NCBI GenBank assembly: GCA_029747015.1
Contig: JAKOGI010000362.1
Coordinates: forward strand, 363,501-427,500
Origin: Carnegiea gigantea
Taxonomy: Eukaryota > Streptophyta > Magnoliopsida > Caryophyllales > Cactaceae
Reading direction: 5' to 3'
Length of the DNA: 64,000 nucleotides
Positions 35,686-46,968 of the stretch are shown here, one piece after another. The position numbers were made by a program, and so were the translations under genes. How positions within the stretch are numbered: position 1 is the first letter of the stretch; each line of letters begins with the position of its first letter. The notes under the pieces were generated by a model. That model worked only from the letters and a program-made list of their open reading frames with translations, searched no databases and was not told where the DNA came from.

Positions 35686-35689
35686 CAAC

Positions 35690-38466
35690 TATAACGCCCC
35701 CAATCCCTAATACCTAATTAGCCTAACCTAATTATTCCTAAATTGTTGATTAACAGCGGAAGTCCTTTGATTGGAGGTGCTACCGCCGTTCCGTAATGGA
35801 ACAAGGCTAGCTGAAATTACGGGAATCATTATATTGCCCCTTTGATCACCTGACTCACAACAAACTTGGAATAACATACATTCAACCATTTAAATAAGTT
35901 GTGGTGCACCCACAAACTTTTTAATGTACGATTACAATACACTTGTAAGAGGTGATGTTTAAGAGAATACACAACCCTTAAATACTTAAGATGCTCGCCT
36001 ATGAATCACTGTGAGTTCTTGGCTAGCGAAACTCCAGCAGAAGAATTGGGACTCTACTTCACTTCTTGCTATTCTCTAATTTGCCAAGAGGATTGTTCAC
36101 TGATTTCTTACCTAAAATAGAAAACATAAAAAATATTCGAAATATGAGCCGAAGCTCAACACGCACATATTTATGCAGTAAAATAAGCCTTGAGTTAGTT
36201 CAATTGGGCGCCCGCATTTCAAAACGTTTTATTTGGCAAACAGGAGAGAGAGAATATATGAGTAAAACTGATTTGCAGGTTATTATCTGGAAGTGGACCC
36301 CTGTTGACGTCTGTAGCGATTTTGAGATAGGTGCACACCTCCCAGGCCGATCAAAGAGCCTGAGTTGAAGCCGCGCGGGTAACTTAAAGGGTATAAGCCT
36401 TGATGATTGATAATTGGTGGGGTCACTTGATTATGTGACAAAACATTGTATAAATTGACTTATTATATGATTATCGTTGTGATTTTGCATAGTTTGAGAA
36501 AACATGTGAGTACTCGAAGGGCATATGTAATGTACGTACCTGGTCTTTGAAAATCTCTCTCTCTTTTACTGAAAATTATTTGCTGGCAGCTTGAAGCAAC
36601 TGACGTGGCCTCACTTCTGCTCCAAATACGTAATTTTTCATTGGTTAGTGAAAGGTTAAGGAAGCTTTATTAAATTTCTTGGTTTCTTACATAATTTAAA
36701 TCCTCTTGATTTCTCTTTCTAACATGCATGTAACCATTATTTTGAATGCAATTGGACTCCATTTTATTTGGTTTTTGTTCTTCTTCCTTTCATGACTAAG
36801 GAACCAGAACCTTTGAACGGGTATAATGATAACGTAAGAGTATGGTTTATTTTCAGTTCGTTATTAACGACGTCATCGATCATTATTATTGTTGACATTG
36901 GCAGTATCATTGTTACTATTATGATTACCACCATTATTGTTATTATTATTATTGATGGGATTATTATTATTCTTGTTATTATCATAGTTATATTTATCGC
37001 TATTGATCACGGTTATGGGGATAGCCATTTAATCCTGACCTGGCATGGTGACAATATGGGTTAGGTTTTGAGTACGATCCAAAAGGTAAACTTGACATGT
37101 TTACTCCTTAAATGAATTTTCGACGCATCCATAAATTCCGACCCTTACATAACTAATCTCCACGGTTAAAGTGAAAGTCATACTCGGCTCTATTTTTTAT
37201 TTTGTCAATTCCGACCCATACTCGTTATATTCACCTTCCATCCTTTTATTCCTACTTCCCCACTTGGTAGCAGTAGCTAACCCACCACATGTATTATCAA
37301 CACGCCTCTTACATGTATACGCTCGCCTAATTAGCATAACTCCTTATTCAAACAATAATGAAGCCACATAAAAAAATAAACATAACTAGAATAAACATTT
37401 TCAAGGGACTTTAATCACCATACTCGGGGTCACACATACATTTCCGACACATGTATAATTCATCAACCTCATTCATTTGTGCCTAACATCAATCTAACCA
37501 CAAATGGAAGCAACATGAATAGCTTATTTTCTTAGCACATCCAAACTAAATTCCTCATTATATTTTGCTTAACCACTAAATAACCCAAAATAATTCTTGC
37601 ACCTTTCTTTAAATTACAACCCCTAATTGCTTAATTGTGATCAAATTATAACACTCACATTGCTAACATAACTCTCACGCTAACCTCATATACATGTACA
37701 TATTTTCCTCCATTTAAACACCACTCAACTCCACTTGAACATTAAAACTTGCATAATTAACTTAATCATTACCCAAGGCACAACCTTAATCATCAACCCA
37801 TAATCAAAACATTACAAACATACCATATACATATAACTCACAAATTTCTCTAAATTTTTCATGATCCAATTAATAATCATCAAATCATCATAATCAATCA
37901 AAAATTCAAGCATCTCATTTAACCCTCACTCATCACCTCTCTCACTTTACAACTCAATCCAATCATCCAAAATAATTCAAGAAACTCACAAATAAACACT
38001 TATTAATGATTTTTACACCATCTACTATCAAAATCCTAGCAAAAACATCAAAATTGAATCAAGTGGGAGTTAGGGTTCTCACCTCTCAACCCACTAAAAT
38101 CACTTAACAACACCCAAAGGAGTGAGAAAAACAGGCCGGTTGGGAGGGCAGCGGCTTCCGGCGACGGTGGCCGGCAATCTCCGGTGGGTAGGGCGGCCGG
38201 CGTGCGGTGGTGGCGCGGCTGGGGAGGGGGCCGAACAGGGGCAGCGCACAGGGGAGGGGGGAACGGGTTCTGGGAATCGGGGGGGTTGGGTTGATTTTTG
38301 TTATTTTTTTGTTTTATTTGGTTTAAATAATTTACTTAATTTAAGTTAGTTCTAGTTAGCCTTTTCCCCTTTTATTTTTGTTTTCCTTTTTACCCCTTTC
38401 AGTTGATGCCACATCACACAACTCTAGATTTTTCTCATAATTATCCCATCCCTTTTTGTTTCTTGC

Positions 38467-38528
<62 letters not shown>

Positions 38529-38998
38529 GTCCATTCATTATATACATATGTATATATATTTAGATATAACTATGTACTTATGTAGATATAATTGAAGTAG
38601 AAAGTTTAGCTAGAATTAATAAATTTAAATCTTACACCATTTAGATATAAACTTGGCAGAAAACATTTCCTTATTACTATTTTTGATCATTTATTCTTGT
38701 TATTATTGCCTCAAAATTTATTTTATTTATTTATTTATTTAGTATTACTGTGCAGGCGTTCGAACATTAATCAGAATTTGGAGGAATTATTTAAGGAGCA
38801 TTACAAGGGTATGTCGAGACCACGTCGTCGTTTCAACCTGCGACGCATAAATATATACACATAAAGTGATAAATTGGAACATTTACATATAAAATAATAA
38901 ATTGAAAATGCAAGACTAAATGGGGCGCCCAACTGAATTAATTTACGATTAGAATAGTTTGAAATAATTAAAAAGAACGTTAGGATCAGGCCGTTACA
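35690..38998 (-). repeat. Element C 5' LTR
   Basis: 3.3 kb, from TGTAACGGCCTGATCC at 38998 (minus) to a degenerate end near 35690. 37397-38998 is duplicated at 28236-29816. The low part shares blocks with LTR G ('gaagccgcgcgggtaact' at about 36369 and 59766; 'gagccgaagctcaac' versus 'gagctgaagcttagt'). Confidence 0.8.
38468..38527. repeat. (ATT)n microsatellite in C 5' LTR
   Basis: About 20 ATT units, the counterpart of 29293-29355. Confidence 0.9.
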
Positions 38999-39155
38999 CT
39001 CCAGCACTTGGTTGTGGTTTTAAACTATACAACTAATCGTTGTTCTACCTACTGATGACATAAGCCTTATCTACAATGCCTAATGTATGACATAAAACTG
39101 GGGCTGTAAGAATGAGAAGCATGCATGCTCTCAGGCAACCATGCCTAGCTATTGT
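38999..39155. other. Host DNA between element C and the duplicated block
   Basis: Short flank with no gene visible. It would be the sequence left of the empty site corresponding to 7387/7388. Confidence 0.4.
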
Positions 39156-39846
39156 AATATATATAGTTACTAAATAAATGTGGCATGCTTGTTGTAATGT
39201 ATATCTATATAGCTACTAAAACAATGACGCATGCCTACTCTGATATATAGTTACTAAATAAACAAGCCCCTTTAGTAAAGTTCTTTTCTTTTTTTAATCA
39301 TTGAGATTATGCTTCACATATCAAATGTGTTTTAAGTTATATTTTAAGTATTAGTAGCATACCTGTGACGCGCACTAACAACATTATAGATCAAGGCTAT
39401 TAAGCATTTTAAGTTTGTGATTTGAAAAAGTGATACCTTATAATGAACCAAATCAAAATCAAACTTATGCCCCTGCTTTGCTAACTACATGATTTTTAGT
39501 TGTTACTTTGCTAGTAAATCTATAGTAAGTTTATATTTCAGGATTAGTATATGACCTGATTTGCTGAAAACTAAGTCATCTATTTATTTCATACAATTGC
39601 AAGGAAAATTTTGGTTTAAAAGAAACAAATTTATATAGAAAGCAAATTTATATAGAGGTACAAATTCAAGTTTTTTTCATCTTGTAAATCACAAAGGAAA
39701 GCAAATGCATAAATAATTAAAATTAAAAACAAAAAATATAAATATTTATGATTAGCCTTCCCAAATGTGATGAAACATATTTTATTGGCCATCCAGTCAT
39801 CCACATAAGTCATTAATATTTCTCACATCAAAACCATTATTGTTAC
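39156..39846. repeat. Dispersed host block, copy 2
   Basis: Homologous to 7388-8035, see that entry. It is cut on the right by an LTR fragment starting TGTAACACC at 39847. Confidence 0.65.
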
Positions 39847-40400
39847 TGTAACACCCCAAAATGATACATGCTTCACTGTTTGCAGTTTCCTAAATAATTC
39901 TCTTGACTAAAAGTGATTGAAAGTAGTTCATGTTTAAAAGTAGTTTTTGCTAAGTTAATAGAAGTTTGATAGAGATAGGTTGGGCTTACGGGGAGCCAAA
40001 CAGACCTATTTATAAAATACTAAAGCCAAAGGTGAAAGACTAGGGCAACTTTACGGGAGGGTGCCTCCAGAGGCCAGGGTAAACCTAACCCGGTATAGAG
40101 AAGAGTTAGTCTTCCCTGGGTTAGAGCATGCGATTGTTCGAATACATGCTATTGTATATGGATGAATCCTAAGATATGTTCTGATGACCCATGAGATTGT
40201 TCGGTGAAAACCTATGAGACCCTCTGGTGAGGTCGCTCGCCAATAAAATTGACTCTGTTTTGGGTGGTGAATAATGGATAAGAAATTTGCAATATAAAGT
40301 TCTTGAAATAACTGGGAACAAATCTTATTTCAAATTGTTTGAATGTTTCCCTCTCACCGGTAAATTTTTGAAATGAATTTAGGTAACTATTTTACTGCTA
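39847..40400 (-). mobile_element. Chromovirus-type LTR fragment
   Basis: Its first 55 bp (TGTAACACCCCAAAATG..., then 'ttcactgttt') align with the start of LTR G at 59153 and are in the same orientation as the low end of element C's LTR. The homology fades to the right, so the high boundary is uncertain. Confidence 0.5.
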
Positions 40401-41446
40401 GGGTAGGTATACACACTGTGCTCAAGATTTTTTCTATTTTCCTTCGCTTCATGCTTAATCTCCGAAGTTACGCTTGCCGATTTTTTCTGTATTTAAATTT
40501 GCTGTGTGTCCAAATCATGGAGATGAGCTCGTCAGTTTGTTCCAAAATCCTGTACCTATAATTTGTGGCTTCAATTCGGTAGGGTCTTCTCTAAAAATGT
40601 TTGTGCCGCTGTATATTCAAAGTTTCTCATGTTCAATTGCTCTCATTCACAACATAGGTTCTTGTTGTAATTTCTTTTTCAAAAATTTAGGTTTTGATTT
40701 AATATTTGGATTGATTCGATTTTGGGATATTTGGTTTGATATTTTTGCCCCATTAGATCTTTGTGAATAGCGTGCCTAATTTGTGTCAATCTGATGCATT
40801 TTTGGTCTATTACCATATTGAATGAAGTGCATTAATTCAGCCATGCTTATTTCCTACGTGCAAACTGTGCAATTGCTTTCCATTTTTTATGCTTAGCTTG
40901 ACAACGTCAAACTGGGGACTTATACTGATGCACTGAAGGAAATAGGAGGCCGAAAAATATAAAGTCATTGAAAAAAGAACTGAATGGATCCACATCTGAT
41001 AAATATATGGAAATAAAGTACGAAGGAAAGGTAGAAAATCAACAATATGCAAGAACTTAAAAAATCAACAATTTATGCAAGAACTTGCTGTTCTATAAAA
41101 GTGGCCTTGAATCATTGAAATAGTCCAAACAAGTAAAAACAATAAAAAAAAACTTTAATTGATAGGTTAATTATCTGGAAGAAAATTACAATTTAATGAA
41201 TGAATCAACTATTTAGATTTTGTAGCATCTCCTCATTGCCCAGGCAGAGTAGATACCCAAGAGACTTCCATAATTAAAATGGAAGACCTTCAAACGAGTG
41301 GCATCCAAAGTTGAAATAAAACCTGCCAAGAAAATTTTAGGGACAGGAAAACGAATAAATTAGCTTATGATTTCATAAGACAATCTGCAAACACTCCATC
41401 TGAAAAGAATACATAATCAGATAAATCATTACTCACTTACCAATGA
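40401..41446. other. No gene recognised; region 3' of the FAR1-like pseudogene
   Basis: AT-rich. Short open stretches (40373-40770 plus, 40837-41052 minus) show no domain. It may include the 3' UTR and flank of the FAR1-like gene, which is read on the minus strand. Confidence 0.4.
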
Positions 41447-42052
41447 CTACGATAAATCACTCTGACCCTTTGCTGGACAGTTTCGACTACCATGATAAAC
41501 AAATTGGCCGCAAGATTTGCAATGTCTGACTCGTTTTTCCTGCTGCTCCATTTCCTCCTTTGATTCGCTTCCCACTTCCTTTGGCGCTCGATGGTTTCGG
41601 TTGGTGAATTTCAACCTCTTCTGGAAGGTTAGAACCCTCAAAAGATTCTAAATCTTTTGTCTTGCTACCCACTTTTTCTCCTGGTATACTTAACTTCTTC
41701 ATACTATTACACACATCTATCACCACTTTCAGGTCCTCACTTTTGTTCAGTATAGTGCATCACTCCAAATAAACTACCCCAAATACGTGTTATCAACTGA
41801 CACTTATTCTTCTCGTTTGCATACCTCTCTAACAACATACCATGATCATCGGAAATGGGTTTGCGGATTGCTGTTTTTGTCTATCTATTAAGAATAAGCG
41901 ATGGCAGAATCTCTTTCAGAAAGTCTCCCCTTAATGCTAGTAGAATGTGACAACATGGAATGCCTTCAAGTTCAAACAATTTACATGAACATTTTGTCTT
42001 ACAAGTAAAAGTGCAATAAACTACCTCCCTCTCTGACTTGTAACAGCCCTGG
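41447..42052 (-). pseudogene. FAR1/MULE-type protein, C-terminal part (SWIM zinc finger and tail)
   Basis: The minus strand from about 42045 encodes 'VVYCTFTCKTKCSCKLFELEGIPCCHILLAL', which contains the CxC...CxH pattern of a SWIM zinc finger of the FHY3/FAR1 and MULE transposase family. It is followed by 'EKNKCQLI' and, after frame changes, a tail with 'KRVRHCKSCGQFVYHGSRNCP', the small Cys-rich motif at the end of many FAR1-related proteins, ending at 41447. Stops (for example after LILNR) show decay. It is the continuation of 56144-57792, from which it was separated by element D. Confidence 0.75.
42048..42052. repeat. Target-site duplication of element D (left)
   Basis: CCTGG, repeated at 56139-56143. 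Confidence 0.9.
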
Positions 42053-43624
42053 TGTCACAGGGTAAAATTCGGCCAACTTTTTCGCCCGGATTCACACCGT
42101 GCGGCGGTCAAGTCCACGACTCAACCCAACTTAGCCACAGCCCGCTTAAAGAGGTTAAACACGATTCAAGTAAATTAACACAAAGTACACAAGACAATGA
42201 TCCGATAAGGCAACACTTTTATTAATCTCGGGACAAAGGAATTACAAGGCAAATCTTTAGAATTACAACATGGCAACTCTCAGATTTTTCCACTCAAGGA
42301 AGCGTCTCACACAATACAACGCACTGCCTAGCATGCTGCCCAAAACACAAGGGCCATGCGCCTATTTATAGAGGGAAGGGGAAGAGGGCCGCCCTCACTA
42401 ACACATGAAGAGGCATGTCTTTTCACCAAGGGGTGCGTCCCAAGAGGCGCATCTCTTCAAGAGAAACCGCTGCCCATCTTCTCCTTGCGCTGCCTTGTAT
42501 TCCTTGAAGAGGCAAGATGAACGGGTGTGTCTCTTGACACACCAACCGCCAAGAAGTAACCGCCCTTGCCAACCGCCACCTTGTAACCGCCATGCCCAAA
42601 GGGCATGTCTCTTCAGCCAGCCCTCCCACAGCTGCAAAGAGATATGCGCCTGCTGGGCAGGCGCCTTGCTAAGGGGCACCTTCAAGAGGCGTGTCCCTTG
42701 GGGGCGTAACCACCCAGCTCGGGTGGTTGGCCAACTGGCAGCCCAGGGCATGTCCAGCTGCCTCCACACCCAGCTGAGGTGGTGCCTAGCTGAGGTAGCT
42801 CCCCGAGCTACCCAGCTCGTTCGTCTTAGTTAGGAGCTCCCGCAGCTCGACCGACTAGTCCACCGTGAACTTCCAGCTGAGGTTCTACTCAAGCTGAGTC
42901 CCTTTAGCTCGTTTAAGCTAAGTCTATCTTAGATGAGCCAAGTAAAGTCTCCCCGAGACTTTAGCTACGACTTTGCCATGCCATAACTTTACCGATCACA
43001 TCGGTGTAACTTACAAAATCTATCGTTAGCTAAGTCCAATCCCACATGGACTTTGATGAAGGGTTTATCCCTTATCTTTCGCTGAGTAATCCAACCCAGT
43101 ATGCTGCATACGGATCTCGGTCCATTCCGAGGGTATGACTAGCATTATTCGTACCACCATAGGTACTGGACGATGTCGCACATCACCGAAGTTCGCACCA
43201 CCATAGGTACTGGACATCGTCTCACAATTCCCAAGTTTGTACCACCATAGGTACTGGACGTTGTTACACAATGCTCGGGCTTATTGTGCCTAGCACCACC
43301 ATAGGTGCTTGGTGTTGTCGCACAACATCGATGGTCATTTTATTCATGCCCCAGGGACAAACGTTCACTCGTTGTTCTGTCGAGAAATCCACCATGACAA
43401 TGCTCCATGTGACCCAGTCACAACCAAAAGCTATCCCGCTTAACCCCGTCACGACCAAGGGATATGTCCTGTGTGACCCAGTCATGACTCACGGACAAAA
43501 CCAATTGCATTGGCAAGTTGGGCACATGAATGACCCAGGGGTAATCACCCCGTTCTTGTCAAGACCCAGCCATGACAAGCAAGGTGGCATGCCAAGCCAC
43601 GATCGACTAGCGAGGGGTCTTACA
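42053..43624 (-). repeat. Element D 3' LTR
   Basis: 1572 bp. It contains a TATAAATAG box on the minus strand (42362-42370) and the tandem units at 43148-43330. Confidence 0.92.
43148..43330. repeat. Tandem repeat of ~44 bp units in D 3' LTR
   Basis: Three 44 bp units starting at 43148, 43192 and 43236, each with 'accaccataggtactggac', and a fourth diverged unit at 43280-43330 ('accaccataggtgcttgg'). Confidence 0.85.
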
Positions 43625-43637
43625 AACCACCCCTACC
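43625..43637 (-). promoter_or_regulatory. Element D polypurine tract
   Basis: The minus strand 'ggtaggggtggtt' directly precedes the 3' LTR. Confidence 0.8.
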
Positions 43638-43639
43638 AG

Positions 43640-44014
43640 AAGAACTTGTCCCCCTCATCAAGTAATCTCGATTATGTTTCTGGAACTACCAAAGATTGAT
43701 ATCCCTCTCCCAAGTAGCCTCAGCTCTGACTGTCCCTTCCAATGGACCAAGAATTCAACCCTCCGGTTTTTCTTGCTCTGGCCCTTCTCTCGCCTATCAA
43801 GGATCCGTTCCACATCCTTGTCATACTGACGACGAACTATGGGTGGATTCCTATGAGTAAGGGGATGAAGTCCAACCATGTCAAGGAAGTATGGCTTGAG
43901 AAAACTAACATGGAAAGTAGGGTGCACCTTTAATCTTTCTGGCAAGTCCAAGCGATAAGCCACCCGACCTATCCTTCTAACAACCCTAAAAGGTCCGTCA
44001 TATCTCGGGATCAA
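43640..44014 (-). pseudogene. Element D integrase tail with chromodomain
   Basis: '[35 protein letters not shown]' is the GPY/F module. '[30 protein letters not shown]' is a chromodomain. Its last helix (ATWE type) is read only after a one-base frame change near 43715. Confidence 0.88.
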
Positions 44015-44053
44015 GGATCTCTGTGCAGTCTTACTGCTAATCCATTTCGAGAC

Positions 44054-45085
44054 CTAGGGACTCAGTTTCAACAAAACTTGATATCCCACGTCAAACTCAA
44101 GAGCCCTTCTCTGGAGGTCTGCATATTTCTTCATGCGGGGAGCAGCCTTTTTTAAGCTATCCCTTGCCTCCTCCAACATTTCTTGCTGACTCAGGACGAA
44201 GCAGTGTGCTCCCCGGCAAACACCATCTTTGTTCTGCTTAGCAACCTTACGTGGAGTTAGCGGTGGCCATCCCATGGCTAACTCAAAGGGACTAAAGCCA
44301 GTAGCATTGCTTTTCTGCAAGTTATAGTAGAATTGGGCAGTATCCAAGAGTTCGAACCAGTTACGTTGAGAAGTTGTCACATAGTGACGCAGATACTCTT
44401 CAAGTAGAGAGTTAATCTTCTCAGTCTGACCATCGGTCTGGGGGTGATTAGCCGTAGAAAACTTCAGTTTGGATCCCATTCAATTAAATAGTACCGTCCA
44501 GAACCGACCCATGAAGCGAGTGTCACGATCACTGATGATGTCTTCGAGCAAGCCGAAGTACTTCACCACGTGAGAGTGAAACAACTTCATCACAATCTCG
44601 GCAGGATAAACACCTGGTGCTGCCACAAACACTGCGTACTTAGAGAAGCGATCAAGGATAACCATGATCAACTTACACTCGTTAGCACTTGGGAACCCCG
44701 AGATGAAGTCCATCGAGGCTGATTGCCAAGGCCTCTCTGGAGTCGGCAGAGGTTGAAGAAGCCCTGCTTCTTTCTTCCTCTAGGTTTTGTCAAGTTGACA
44801 AACCATGCACGACTTAACATAGGCTTCAACCTCCCTTTCCATCTTAGGCCAGTAGTAACTTCTAGCCAACAATGCTAGGGTTCTCTCCCGTTCTGGGTGA
44901 CCAGCCCATTTGGCATCGTGAACTTCTCGTAGAAGCACGTGCCATAATGGTCCAGCGGGTATGTAGAGCCTACGACCCTGTGCGAAAACCAAGTCGTTCT
45001 CCAACCAATACTGTCGCACGGAACTGTCGAGCACTTGCTGATGCAAACGCTGGTACACAATATCCTCCTTGGACTGCTCCAGCAC
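44054..45085 (-). pseudogene. Element D integrase
   Basis: The HHCC domain spans 'HDAKWAGHPERERTLALLARSYYWPKM' and 'CMVCQLDKT' (44780-44920). The core has 'MDFISGFPSANECKLIMVILDRFSKYAVF' and 'ISDRDTRFMGRFW' (44500-44713). The third acidic residue lies in 'HPQTDGQTEKINSLLEEYLR' (44390-44440). A TGA separates 44480 from 44479, and a stop precedes the core near 44780. Confidence 0.88.
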
Positions 45086-45586
45086 TGTTGCTGCAAAGCC
45101 AGTCTCAATTCGGGATAATTAGGCAACCATAACTGTCACCGATGCTATCATCTTCCGATTGATTGCATCCGAGACTAGGTTATGCCTCCTAGGTTTATGC
45201 TCCTATACGAAGTCATATTCCTTGAGGAATTCCTGCCAATGTGCCTATTTTGGTGACAATTTCTTATGGGTCTGAAAGTACGTGTTGGCAACGTTGTCTG
45301 TTTTCACAACGAACTTCGACCCTAGTAAGTAGTGTCGCTAAACACGAAGGCAATGTACCACTGTCAACATCTCTTTTTCATGGGTCGAAAATCTCAATTC
45401 GGCACCATGAAGCTTTCTCCCCTCGAAAGCTATGGGGTGTCCGTCTTAGACCAGAACCCCTCCGATTGCTTTGTCAGAAGCGTCGGTATGAACCTCAAAA
45501 GGTTTATCGAATTCAGGTAATCTTAAGACTGGCTCCGAGGCTATCTTAGCCTTAAGTTCCTCAAACGCCTCTTGACAAGTGGCTTC
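45086..45586 (-). pseudogene. Element D RNase H
   Basis: In one frame broken by several stops: 'EAFEELKAKIASEPVLRLPEF', 'FEVHTDASDKAIGGVLV', 'FSTHEKEMLTVVHCLRV' and 'FVVKTDN'. The D, E, D positions of Ty3 RNase H are visible. At least four in-frame stops lie between 45590 and 45118. Confidence 0.8.
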
Positions 45587-46429
45587 CTATGCCCACTTTT
45601 GATCCTTTTTCAAGAGATCAGTCAAGGGTGCCACCCTTCTAGAGTAGCCTTGGATGAACTTTCGGTAGTAGTTGGCTAGCCCTAGGAAAGATCTTAATTC
45701 AGAAACTATTTTGGGTCTAGGCCAATCCATGATTGCCTTTATTTTCCTTGGGTACATTCTCACATTACCTTTACTGATCTTGTGACCAAGAAACAGTATT
45801 TTAGTCTGTGTAAATTCACACTTTTCCTTTTTGACAAACAACTTATGTTGTCGCAGTTTCTGAAAGACTTTCCTTAGGTGCACAACATGTTCCTCTAGGC
45901 TTTGTGAATAAATCACTATGTCATCGAGGTATACCATGCAAAAATCATTAAGGTACTCGTAGAGTACATCATTCATCAAATTACAGAATGTGGTAGGGGG
46001 ATTGGTTAGGCCAAATGGCATAACCAGGAACTCGTACGAGGCATACCTCGTGACACAAGTAGTCTTAGGCTCATCTCCTTCAGCAATTCTGACTTGCCAA
46101 TACCTAGATCGCAAGTCTAACTTAGTGAAGTAAGTAGCCTTTGACAACCGATCAAACAGATCGTCGGTCCTCGGAATGGGGTACTTGTTCTTAATGGCCA
46201 CTTTGTTTAAAGCACTGTAGTCAATACACGTGCGTAGTGATCCATCTGCCTTCCTTTGGAACAAGACTGGGGCACCGTACGGGGCCTTGGACGGTTGGAT
46301 GAAACCGGCCTCCAACAACTCATTAAGTTGTTTCTGCAACTCAGCAAGTTAGGAGGGGGACATTCGGTAAGGAGCTTGGGCTGGAGGTCTGGATCCAGCC
46401 TCCAATTCAATAGCATGATCCACGTTCCT
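45587..46429 (-). pseudogene. Element D reverse transcriptase
   Basis: '[23 protein letters not shown]', '[26 protein letters not shown]', '[15 protein letters not shown]' (first catalytic Asp), '[22 protein letters not shown]' and '[14 protein letters not shown]' (catalytic Asp pair intact, about 45930) appear in order, then the thumb '[15 protein letters not shown]'. The 250-codon frame ends at a stop after DQKWA. An earlier stop near 46349 separates it from the protease linker. This is the best preserved RT of the window. Confidence 0.92.
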
Positions 46430-46968
46430 TCACAGCGGAAGTTGCTTGGGCAATTCTGGTGGCATCATGTCTTGAAACTCCTCTAGTACCGATACCACTC
46501 CCCTTGGTATGTCCATGGTTTGTCCGGGTTTGATCTCTACTAAAATCGTGACAAACGTTGGCATCCCTTTTCGAAAACCTTTCTTGACCTGCATGGCCGA
46601 TAAGAAGGGTCCCGTCTCTATCTTATTCATGGGGGCTGCTTTTACGAAGCAGGGGAAACCTTCATCCCCAATTAGAATTCCACCAAGGTGACGCATGACC
46701 ATCACCTTGCCTTTCTTTAGGAATTTATCCTTGAGGACGACTTCAAATTCATCTAGGTTGACGGCCAGGAAGTCTACATTCCCTGTCCAACCATCAAACC
46801 CTATTATCACATCCTTAACTACATTGTGGGACCTCGAAGCCGTCGTGTTCACTGATTTTATTAGGGAATCGGAAGGAGATAGGTTTAAACCAAACCTCGT
46901 TGCCGTTTCCACTTGAATGAAATTGTGGGTGGCTCCGGTATCCACTAAGGCCTTCACGTTATGACCGT
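46430..46968 (-). pseudogene. Element D retropepsin
   Basis: 'VKALVDTGATHNFIQVETATRFGL' gives the DTG active site at about 46910-46960. 'DVIIGFDGWTGNVDFLAVNLDEFEVVL' corresponds to the flap and second half. The frame is open to 46430. The start of the domain lies across element E at 54142-54180. Confidence 0.85.
46964..46968. repeat. Target-site duplication of element E (left)
   Basis: ACCGT, repeated at 54137-54141. Confidence 0.9.

Larger units (their letters stand above)
28236..38998 (-). mobile_element. Element C: Tekay/Del-type Ty3 chromovirus, degenerate
   Basis: Minus-strand order: 5' LTR (35690-38998), initiator-Met primer site (35674-35685), an accessory ORF, gag with two zinc knuckles, protease, RT, RNase H, integrase, chromodomain, and a 3' LTR truncated to 28236-29816. 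The LTR start TGTAACG, the iMet primer site and a chromodomain at the integrase C-terminus place it in the Tekay (Del) chromoviruses. Stops and frameshifts occur in every gene. Element B occupies the missing end of the 3' LTR. Confidence 0.85.

Noticed and set aside
36764..37064. Overlapping Ile/Val-rich ORFs on both strands
   Set aside because: They arise from ATT-rich low-complexity DNA in the 5' LTR of element C and show no domain.
40373..40770. Possible small host gene on the plus strand
   Set aside because: Cys/Phe-rich translation of AT-rich DNA without a recognisable domain, next to the end of a minus-strand gene.
42398..42833. Open frames on both strands conserved at 54919-55248
   Set aside because: Both regions are the same part of the D LTR. 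Conservation follows from LTR duplication, and GC-rich DNA gives few stops.
43148..43330. CRISPR-like array of regularly spaced repeats
   Set aside because: Units are tandem, 44 bp, diverged in spacer and repeat alike, and lie in a plant LTR.
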